A DNA stretch of 6,160 bases from Kiloniellales bacterium (GTDB lineage Bacteria > Pseudomonadota > Alphaproteobacteria > Kiloniellales > JAKSDN01): assembly GCA_022360075.1 (NCBI GenBank), contig JAKSDN010000182.1, positions 1-6,160 on the forward strand, in the 5' to 3' direction. The notes below the pieces were generated by a model, which worked only from the letters and a program-made list of their open reading frames with translations, did no database searches and was not told the DNA's origin. This document shows, one piece after another, positions 1-4,455 of this stretch. Each line of letters begins with the position of its first letter. Position 1 is the stretch's first letter. A program made the position numbers and the translations under genes.

Positions 1-422
1 GCGGGCTTGGAGTGCTCCATGATGATCGCGACCGTCGGCCCCGACAGCGAGAAGCTGGGGTGCTGGAACGGCCGGCTCTTGAGGCCGCGCGTGACCATCA
101 GCCGGGCGTGCACGTTGTCGCTCATGTTGTTGGCGCGCGTCGTCGCCACAAGCGCCTCGGTCACGGCCTCGCGCGTCATGCCAATGTCGAGATCGAGCGC
201 CAGGCTCGCCTCGAACAGCCGATCGAGATGCTCGTCCAGAAAGGCCCAGACGCCGCGATGCAGGCGCAGGCCCTCCCAGATCCCGTCGCCGAGCATGAAG
301 CCGGAATCGTAGATCGAGACCTTGGCCTCGGCGCGCGGCAGGATCTCGCCGTTCACGTAGCAGAAGATGGCCTCGTTGCGCGCGTCGTCTTCCGTTTGGT
401 GCGCGCTCACCTCGTCCGGCAT
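1..422 (-). CDS. Class IV PLP-dependent aminotransferase, D-amino-acid/branched-chain aminotransferase-like (partial, C-terminus beyond left edge)
   Basis: This is the first 140 residues of a fold-type IV aminotransferase, a PLP enzyme that moves an amino group between an amino acid or amine and a keto acid in the cytoplasm. Seen in the sequence: a VNGEILP beta strand near residue 23, YDSGFMLGDGIWEGLR at 38-53 (the family's conserved YD..F..GDG.(Y/W)E..R block), EHLDRL at 64-69 with the Arg expected to touch the PLP phosphate, and RLMVTRG at 107-113. The VTRG segment resembles D-amino-acid transaminases more than IlvE, but I would not choose between them. The catalytic Lys lies outside the window. 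The start codon at 422..420 directly follows the TAG of the regulator gene, with GGAGG at 435..431 and 8-nt spacing, so the pair is almost certainly cotranscribed and translationally coupled. Substrate unknown. Aminodeoxychorismate lyase (PabC), of the same fold, is a less likely alternative. Confidence 0.87.
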   Translation of the reverse strand, partial: MPDEVSAHQTEDDARNEAIFCYVNGEILPRAEAKVSIYDSGFMLGDGIWEGLRLHRGVWAFLDEHLDRLFEASLALDLDIGMTREAVTEALVATTRANNMSDNVHARLMVTRGLKSRPFQHPSFSLSGPTVAIIMEHSKP

Positions 423-1193
423 CTAGAGCCCCTCCGGGACCAGTCCGCTCTTCGCGGCGTCGAAGCGGAATTCGGCGACATAGTTGGCCTTCATGTAGAG
501 CGTGAAGCGGTCGCGGAATTGATGGGTATGGGCATGGGCCAGGCGGTCGGCCTCCTCGACATCGCGCGCCGCGATCGCCGCGATCATCTCGCGGTGCTGG
601 TCGGTCGGCAGGTGCTTGCGGTCGGTCTGTGCCAGGTACCCGAAATGCAGGTGCAGGAGACGGCGGCCCTGGTCGAGCAGCTCGCTGTACTGCCGGATCA
701 GATAGGGGTTCCGGCCCGCCTCGGCGATCGACAAATGGAAGGCCTTGTTCGAGGCCGACATCGCCAGGTGGTCGAAGCGTTCGACATCGTTATCGAAGAT
801 CTCGACCTTGCGGGTCATGTTGGCGAGATCCGCCTCGGTGCGGTGCTGCGCCGCGAGCCGCGTGTTGACGCGCTGCAGGATGTCGAGCGCCTCGATATAG
901 CGCGGAAACGCGGTCAGATCGATCGGCGCGACGAGGGTGCTGCGGTTCGGCAGCATGACGACCAGGCTCTGTGCGGAAAGCCGGCTGAGCGCCTCGCGGA
1001 TCGGCGAGCGCGACAGCCCGAAGCGCCGGGCGAGCTGAGTCTCGTCGAGCGGGGTGCCGGGCGCCAGCGCGAGTGACAGAATCTCGCCGTGCAGCGTGTC
1101 GTGAACGTATTGCGCGCCAGCGCCGCGGGCGGGGCGGGGCGAGCCGCTCGGCTTCGCCGCCTCTCCGCCTGCCGTCTCCGCGATTGCCGTCAT
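423..1193 (-). CDS. GntR-family transcriptional regulator, FadR/FCD subfamily
   Basis: A 256-residue DNA-binding regulator. After a low-complexity Ala/Gly/Pro N-terminal tail of about 25 residues comes a winged helix-turn-helix (about 26-92). The recognition segment is LDETQLARRFGLSRSPIREAL at 49-69, the classic GntR pattern. An all-helical FCD ligand-binding domain follows (about 98-228). The FCD metal or ligand site can be traced as N149, H153, H200 and H222; N149 stands where many family members have Asp. I chose the ATG at 1193 because GGAGG at 1208..1204 lies 10 nt before it; the upstream TTG at 1202 has the same motif only 1 nt away. The gene is divergent from the sulfatase and heads an operon with the aminotransferase, so it likely represses both directions and is relieved by a small acid or amine from the pathway. 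The effector cannot be told from sequence. Confidence 0.93.
   Translation of the reverse strand: MTAIAETAGGEAAKPSGSPRPARGAGAQYVHDTLHGEILSLALAPGTPLDETQLARRFGLSRSPIREALSRLSAQSLVVMLPNRSTLVAPIDLTAFPRYIEALDILQRVNTRLAAQHRTEADLANMTRKVEIFDNDVERFDHLAMSASNKAFHLSIAEAGRNPYLIRQYSELLDQGRRLLHLHFGYLAQTDRKHLPTDQHREMIAAIAARDVEEADRLAHAHTHQFRDRFTLYMKANYVAEFRFDAAKSGLVPEGL
431..435 (-). promoter_or_regulatory. Ribosome binding site of the aminotransferase, inside the end of the GntR gene
   Basis: GGAGG on the minus strand (CCTCC on plus), 8 nt before the ATG at 422. It lies within the last codons of the regulator gene, so ribosomes finishing the regulator pass directly over it. It fixes the aminotransferase start and supports coupling. 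Confidence 0.75.
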
Positions 1194-1236
1194 CGAAACC
1201 AAGCCTCCGCCACGCCTTCGTTCGCGAGGGATTTCT

Positions 1237-1267
1237 TTGTCGACGCGTTATCGACAAGTTGTATAAT
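1237..1267 (+). promoter_or_regulatory. Predicted sigma-70 promoter of the sulfatase gene
   Basis: An exact TATAAT -10 box lies at 1262-1267. The best -35 candidate is TTGTCG at 1237-1242 with a long 19-nt spacer; at 17 nt there is only GTCGAC. The -10 is convincing and the -35 is weak, consistent with a tightly regulated promoter. A start near 1274 would give a leader of about 43 nt. Both elements lie inside the operator dyad, so a bound repressor would block polymerase. Confidence 0.5.
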
Positions 1268-1289
1268 CTTGACGACTTGTTGTCGACAA
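1260..1289 (-). promoter_or_regulatory. Predicted sigma-70 promoter of the GntR-aminotransferase operon
   Basis: On the minus strand, TTGTCG (1289..1284) followed after 18 nt by TATACA (1265..1260) gives a plausible -35/-10 pair. The -10 overlaps the opposing TATAAT, so the two promoters are back to back over one AT-rich core at the centre of the dyad. A start near 1253 would leave a 5' leader of about 60 nt before the ATG at 1193. Autoregulation is the natural reading. Confidence 0.4.
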
Positions 1290-1316
1290 AAATTTCGTCG
1301 AAGAGGGAATGCCGCC

Positions 1317-2861
1317 GTGACCGCCGCCGCGCCGAACATCCTCCTGTTCATGGTTGACCAGCTCACCGCGTTCGCCTTGAAGGCCTATGGCGGGACGGTC
1401 TGCAAGACGCCGAATCTCGACCGATTGGCCGCGCGCGGTGTCGTTTTCGAGAATGCCTACTGCCCCTATCCGCTCTGCGCGCCCTCGCGTTTCGCCATGA
1501 TGGCGGGGCGGCTGCCGTCGCGCATCGGGGCCTTCGACAACGGCGCGGAGTTCACTGCCTCGACGCCGACCTTCGCGCACTATCTACGCCTGCGCGGTTA
1601 CTACACCTGCATCGCCGGCAAGATGCATTTCGTCGGGCCCGACCAGCATCACGGCTTCGAGGAGCGGCTGACGACGGAGATCTATCCGGCGGATTTCTCT
1701 TGGACGCCGGTGGCCGGCTACAAGGACGGCAACCCGGACGACGAGCGGCGCTACGCTGCCGGCGTCTCGACCATCGACACGATCCTGGATGCCGGGCCGA
1801 AGGCGCGCACGATGCAGATCGACTACGACGAAGAGGTCGTGCACCGGGCCGTGCGCGAGCTCTACGCGCGGGCCCGCTCGGGCGACGGTAGGCCTTTCCT
1901 TCTGACGGTCTCGCTGACCCATCCGCACGACCCCTATGCGATCACCCGGGCGTACTGGGAGCGATACACGGACAGCGAGATCGATGCGCCGCGGGTCGGC
2001 TTCGTGCCGCTCGACGAACGCGACCCGCATTCGCGCTCGCTGTATTTCCACTACGGCCAGGACAAGACCGAGATCACGTCCGAGGCCTATCGCCGGGCCC
2101 GGCGCGGTTACTACGGCATGATCTCCTATGTGGACGATTTGTTCGGGCAGGTGATGGCGGCGCTCGAGGGCGCGGACTTCGCCGAGAACACCGTCGTCCT
2201 CTTCACCTCGGATCACGGCGACATGATCGGCGAGCGCGGTATGTGGTTCAAGAAGACCCTGTTCGAGCCCGCGATCCGCGTTCCCTTGATCATCGCCCAT
2301 CCCGGACGCTCCGCTTGTCGGGAGCCGGCGCCGGTGTCTTTGGTCGATGTCTTGCCGACGCTCCTGGAGCTGACGGGCACCGACGCGGAGGCGATCCGAA
2401 CCCCGCTCGACGGGCGTAGCTTGGCGCCCGCGCTGGACGGCGGCCGTCTCTCGGGCCCGGTCTTCGTCGAGCACATCGACGGCGGCACGGCCGCGCCGCG
2501 TGTCATGGTCCGCGAAGGCGCGATGAAGCTCGTCTATTCACGGGCTTATCCCAGCCAGTTCTACGATCTTGCCGCCGACCCGGACGAACTGGACAACCTT
2601 GCCGGATCTTCCGACTACGCCGAAATCGAAGCGCGCTTGACCGCGCTCGTCGAAGAGACCTGGGGCCTCGAGGCGCTCGCGGAAGAGGTTAGCGCCAGCC
2701 AGAAAGCGCGAAAGCTGATCGACGCCGCCCTCGGCCAGGGGCGGCGCGAGCGCTGGGACTTCGTCCCGAGGCTGGAGGCAGAGAGCCAACGCTATGTTCG
2801 CCACGGTGACGCCTTCCCGGACGTCGAGCGGCGCGGCTACTTGCCTTACGGTTCCGATTGA
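1317..2861 (+). CDS. betC: Type I sulfatase of the choline-sulfatase (BetC) family
   Basis: A 514-residue alkaline-phosphatase-superfamily sulfatase that hydrolyses a sulfate ester. The active-site motif LCAPSR has C54, the Cys converted to formylglycine by a maturation enzyme not in this window. Metal and catalytic candidates are D14 (in FMVDQ), R58, K102 and H104 (GKMH), H202 (THPHDPY), D299-H300 (SDHGD) and K312. No signal peptide is seen, so it is likely cytoplasmic. Blocks such as VGPDQHHGFEERLTT and TSDHGDMIGERGMWFK, plus a C-terminal choline-sulfatase-type tail (about 460-514), point to BetC, which makes choline from choline-O-sulfate. W129, a position I recall as choline-contacting, is kept. 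Residues about 131-168 differ from BetC as I remember it, so another sulfate ester is possible. The GTG start has GAGGG 9 nt upstream; the next in-frame ATG (1350) would remove the conserved PNILL strand. No betA, betB or betI is adjacent. Confidence 0.88.
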   Translation: MTAAAPNILLFMVDQLTAFALKAYGGTVCKTPNLDRLAARGVVFENAYCPYPLCAPSRFAMMAGRLPSRIGAFDNGAEFTASTPTFAHYLRLRGYYTCIAGKMHFVGPDQHHGFEERLTTEIYPADFSWTPVAGYKDGNPDDERRYAAGVSTIDTILDAGPKARTMQIDYDEEVVHRAVRELYARARSGDGRPFLLTVSLTHPHDPYAITRAYWERYTDSEIDAPRVGFVPLDERDPHSRSLYFHYGQDKTEITSEAYRRARRGYYGMISYVDDLFGQVMAALEGADFAENTVVLFTSDHGDMIGERGMWFKKTLFEPAIRVPLIIAHPGRSACREPAPVSLVDVLPTLLELTGTDAEAIRTPLDGRSLAPALDGGRLSGPVFVEHIDGGTAAPRVMVREGAMKLVYSRAYPSQFYDLAADPDELDNLAGSSDYAEIEARLTALVEETWGLEALAEEVSASQKARKLIDAALGQGRRERWDFVPRLEAESQRYVRHGDAFPDVERRGYLPYGSD

Positions 2862-2902
2862 CGATCAAGATCGGGGCACGCCACCGGGATAGGGCCGCTC
2901 TT

Positions 2903-2916
2903 TGCAAGTTTTTGCA
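2903..2916. repeat. Short inverted repeat TGCAA-N4-TTGCA, possible distal activator site
   Basis: Five-bp arms (2903-2907 and 2912-2916) separated by GTTT. The same segment also reads as TTTGCA twice at 10-bp spacing (2901, 2911), about one helical turn. It is centred about 140 bp before the predicted sigma-54 start, within the usual range for enhancer-binding-protein sites. Function is inferred from position only. Confidence 0.35.
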
Positions 2917-2963
2917 CAGCTCGAAAACGGACCTCCGACATCCCTTCTAGCGTCTTCGGCGTA

Positions 2964-2990
2964 ACAAATTGAAACTATTCCTCAATTTGT
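2964..2990. repeat. 9-bp perfect inverted repeat, candidate enhancer-binding site for the sigma-54 promoter
   Basis: ACAAATTGA (2964-2972) and TCAATTTGT (2982-2990) are exact reverse complements with a 9-nt spacer. The centre is about 74 bp upstream of the predicted sigma-54 start. Such a long, AT-rich, perfect dyad is uncommon in DNA this GC-rich. A DctD- or NtrC-type activator site is the likeliest role. Binding by any named regulator is not shown. Confidence 0.55.
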
Positions 2991-3024
2991 GCATCTGCGA
3001 AATCGGTCTCGTTCGGCCAGAAGC

Positions 3025-3040
3025 TGGCACGCCGTTTGCA
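3025..3040 (+). promoter_or_regulatory. Sigma-54 (RpoN) promoter of the dctPQM operon
   Basis: TGGCACG-CCGT-TTGCA matches the RpoN consensus TGGCACG-N4-TTGC(A/T) at every fixed position. The -24 GG (3026-3027) and -12 GC (3038-3039) have the required 10-nt separation. It faces dctP and predicts a start near 3051, giving a leader of about 315 nt. It implies dependence on an AAA+ enhancer-binding protein, as known for rhizobial dctA under DctB/DctD. Confidence 0.85.
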
Positions 3041-3098
3041 TTCCGTTGAAGTCAAAAATACGGGCGTCCCGGCGTCCAGACAAAACGGAGGAAGAGGC

Positions 3099-3128
3099 GT
3101 GAAGGTACCCCGACAAACGAAGCGTTGA
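3099..3128 (+). CDS. 9-codon leader ORF (MKVPRQTKR) in the dctP 5' leader
   Basis: A GTG at 3099 is preceded by GGAGGA (3087-3092; GGAGG ends 7 nt before the start), as good a ribosome site as that of dctP itself. It encodes nine residues, four of them basic, and ends at TGA 3126-3128. A small hairpin follows 7 nt later. It lies inside the predicted sigma-54 transcript. It may be a regulatory leader peptide or a remnant of an older gene start. It could also be chance, so the call is tentative. Confidence 0.35.
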   Translation: MKVPRQTKR

Positions 3129-3135
3129 TTCGCCC

Positions 3136-3153
3136 ACCCGCTGCATGGCGGGT
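3136..3153 (+). promoter_or_regulatory. Small hairpin after the leader ORF
   Basis: ACCCGC (3136-3141) pairs with GCGGGT (3148-3153) around a 6-nt loop TGCATG. It begins 7 nt after the leader ORF stop and has no U-run, so it is not an intrinsic terminator. It may affect leader folding or protect the RNA. In a region this GC-rich, a 6-bp stem alone is weak evidence. Confidence 0.3.
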
Positions 3154-3188
3154 AGAGCGGCCGTCACTGTGTCGAACTGGTGGGTCGA

Positions 3189-3220
3189 GTCCGGCCCGGC
3201 GGAACTGCCGGGACCTGGAC
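3189..3220 (+). promoter_or_regulatory. GC-rich hairpin in the dctP leader
   Basis: CCCGGC (3195-3200) pairs with GCCGGG (3207-3212) around the loop GGAACT. GTCC (3189-3192) can add outer pairs with GGAC (3217-3220) across an internal loop. No U-run follows. It is a second structured element between the leader ORF and dctP. A role in RNA stability or leader control is speculative. Confidence 0.3.
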
Positions 3221-3228
3221 GCCGAAAG

Positions 3229-3243
3229 TTGTCTATAGTGACA
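3229..3243. promoter_or_regulatory. TTGTC-TATAGT-GACA element, possible secondary -10 box or operator
   Basis: TGTC (3230-3233) and GACA (3240-3243) are inverted around TATAGT (3234-3239), which is 5 of 6 to a sigma-70 -10 box. There is no -35 at 16-18 nt upstream, so an independent promoter is doubtful. TTGTC is also the start of the half-site found in the 1236-1290 dyad, so weak cross-regulation by the GntR protein is conceivable. Confidence 0.2.
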
Positions 3244-3365
3244 TATCGTCGCTCAATCCCGGCGCGTGCTGAGGGCTTTGGTCGCTCAGGTCCGGTCCTC
3301 GCATTCCCGCGCCATGATCGTTCGATCGCAGTAGTTCCACGCGAGTCCAAAACGGGAGGATTGAA

Positions 3366-4382
3366 ATGAGTTTCTGCAGAGTTATGGCCGCGACTTTTGC
3401 GGTGGTGCTGGCCGCAGGCGCGACCAACACCGCCAACGCGTCGGGTGCCTGTCAGGATGGCGAGATCGTCATCAAGTTCAGCCACGTCACCAATACGGAC
3501 AAGCACCCCAAGGGCGTTGCCGCCTCGCTCCTTGAGAAGCGCGTCAACGAGGAGATGAACGGCAAGGCCTGCCTCGAGGTCTTCCCGAGCTCGCAGCTCT
3601 ACAACGACGACCAGGTGCTCGAGGCGATGCTCGCAGGCGACGTCCAGCTCGCCGCGCCGTCGCTTTCGAAGTTCGAGAAGTTCACCAAGAAGTTCCGTCT
3701 CTTCGACCTGCCGTTCGTCTTCGACGACATCCACGCGGTCGACCGCTTCCAGAACTCCGAAGACGGCCAGAAGATGAAAGACGCCATGCGCCGCCGCGGT
3801 CTCCAGGGCCTGGCCTTCTGGCACAACGGCATGAAGCAGATCTCCGCGCGCAAGCCGCTGATCGAGCCCGCCGACGCCGAGGGCCTGAAATTCCGGGTCC
3901 AGCCCTCCGATGTGCTGGTCGCGCAGATGGAAGCCTTGAAGGCCAACCCGCAGAAGATGGCCTTCTCCGAGGTCTATGGCGCGCTGCAGACCGGCGTGGT
4001 CGATGGCCAGGAGAACACCTGGTCCAACATCTACGGCCAGAAGTTCTTCGAGGTCCAGGACGGCATCACCGAATCCAACCACGGCATCATCGACTATCTG
4101 GTCGTGACGTCGAAGAAGTGGTGGGAAGGTTTGCCGGAAGACATCCGCACCGAGTTCAAGACGATCCTCGACGAGGTCACGGCAACCCGTAACGCCGAGT
4201 CGACCCGGGTGAACGAGGAGGCCAAGCAGGCCGTCATCGATGCCGGCGGCGTCGTTCGGACACTCACTGCCGAGCAGCGGCAGAAGTGGGTCGACGCGAT
4301 GAAGCCGGTCTGGTCGAAGTTCGAGAAGGACGTCGGCGCCGATCTGATCGCCGCCGCGCAGGCCGCGAACGCCACGAACTGA
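3366..4382 (+). CDS. dctP: TRAP transporter periplasmic solute-binding protein, DctP type
   Basis: A 338-residue periplasmic receptor that captures an organic acid and delivers it to the DctQM membrane complex. It starts with a Sec signal peptide: Arg5, a hydrophobic core at about 6-19, and likely cleavage after ANA at residue 25. DctP hallmarks follow in order: IKFSHV (36-41), SSQLY (75-79), FDLPFVFDD (113-121), GLAFWHNG (148-155), GLKFRVQPS (173-181) with R177 as the carboxylate-binding Arg, and the block at 198-222 (MAFSEVYGALQTGVVDGQEN onward) with N217, then SNHG (237-240). These resemble Rhodobacter capsulatus DctP closely, so a C4-dicarboxylate such as malate, succinate or fumarate is the best guess. 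A related ligand cannot be excluded. GGAGG at 3355-3359 lies 6 nt before the ATG. First gene of the operon, downstream of the sigma-54 promoter. Confidence 0.94.
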   Translation: MSFCRVMAATFAVVLAAGATNTANASGACQDGEIVIKFSHVTNTDKHPKGVAASLLEKRVNEEMNGKACLEVFPSSQLYNDDQVLEAMLAGDVQLAAPSLSKFEKFTKKFRLFDLPFVFDDIHAVDRFQNSEDGQKMKDAMRRRGLQGLAFWHNGMKQISARKPLIEPADAEGLKFRVQPSDVLVAQMEALKANPQKMAFSEVYGALQTGVVDGQENTWSNIYGQKFFEVQDGITESNHGIIDYLVVTSKKWWEGLPEDIRTEFKTILDEVTATRNAESTRVNEEAKQAVIDAGGVVRTLTAEQRQKWVDAMKPVWSKFEKDVGADLIAAAQAANATN

Positions 4383-4396
4383 GAAACCTGAAAGGA

Positions 4397-4429
4397 CCCT
4401 GGTCCGGCCCGAAGCGGGCCGGACCAGGG
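4397..4429 (+). promoter_or_regulatory. Perfect 15-bp stem-loop between dctP and dctQ
   Basis: The arms at 4397-4411 and 4415-4429 are exact reverse complements (CCCTGGTCCGGCCCG and its partner) with a 3-nt AAG loop. It starts 14 nt after the dctP stop and ends 26 nt before dctQ. No U-run follows, so it is more likely a 3'-end stabiliser or partial attenuator than a full terminator. It would let the binding protein be made in excess over the membrane subunits, a known need in binding-protein operons. Confidence 0.7.
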
Positions 4430-4455
4430 CCTACAACGACGGGCAGGGGGGAAGA

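Larger units (their letters stand above)
1236..1290. promoter_or_regulatory. 55-bp operator dyad with TTGTCGA half-sites, shared by GntR operon and sulfatase gene
   Basis: Outer arms TTTGTCGAC (1236-1244) and GTCGACAAA (1282-1290) are perfect 9-bp inverted repeats centred on 1263. Inner arms TCGACAAG (1251-1258) and CTTGACGA (1268-1275) share that centre with one mismatch in 8. Within this sit a perfect 10-bp palindrome TTGTCGACAA (1280-1289) and a spaced inverted pair TTGTCGA/TCGACAA (1237-1243, 1251-1257). FCD-type GntR regulators commonly bind short palindromes of the form T.GT-N(0-3)-AC.A, which TTGT-CG-ACAA fits. The adjacent GntR gene is therefore the obvious ligand. Binding by this particular protein is inferred. 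Confidence 0.75.
2862..3365. other. 504-bp non-coding control region between the sulfatase gene and the TRAP operon
   Basis: No convincing protein gene lies here apart from a 9-codon leader ORF. The stretch is more AT-rich than its flanks around 2900-3060, as expected for a promoter region. It holds two inverted repeats, a sigma-54 promoter and a long dctP leader, listed separately. I see no strong terminator after the sulfatase gene. A 5-bp pair CCGAT/ATCGG (2854-2858, 2870-2874) straddles its stop codon but has no T-run. Confidence 0.8.

Noticed and set aside
12..1076. Long plus-strand ORF of 354 codons opposite the regulator and aminotransferase
   Set aside because: It is antisense to two well-supported genes, has Arg/Ala/His-rich shadow composition without a recognisable domain, and arises from high-GC third-position bias on the opposite strand.
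1269..1297. TTGACG at 1269-1274 as a -35 box for a second sulfatase promoter
   Set aside because: No acceptable -10 box lies 16-18 nt downstream (around 1291-1298). The element is better explained as the inner arm of the dyad.
1089..1316. Upstream extension of the sulfatase ORF to an ATG at 1089
   Set aside because: The extension would run through the GntR gene on the opposite strand and the operator region. The GTG at 1317 has a proper ribosome site and places the conserved PNILL strand near the N-terminus as in BetC.
2854..2874. Possible terminator after the sulfatase gene
   Set aside because: Only a 5-bp stem with an 11-nt loop spanning the stop codon, and no T-run follows.
3189..3198. 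Ten-base match GTCCGGCCCG shared with the left arm of the 4397-4429 hairpin (4402-4411)
   Set aside because: The shared sequence is all G/C but one base in a GC-rich window, and the flanks do not match. It is likely chance rather than a dispersed repeat.
3316..3327. GATCG-TT-CGATC inverted repeat just before dctP
   Set aside because: Short 5-bp arms made of common GATC/CGAT words, with no matching partner site elsewhere in the window. Too weak to call an operator.
3145..3369. Plus-strand 74-codon ORF ending at the dctP start
   Set aside because: No Shine-Dalgarno site precedes its ATG, it reads through the leader hairpins, and the product resembles no family I recognise. The overlap with the dctP start looks accidental.
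2982..4082. Minus-strand ORF of 366 codons across the dctP control region
   Set aside because: It is antisense to dctP and runs through the sigma-54 promoter and leader. No domain is recognisable and its composition is shadow-like.
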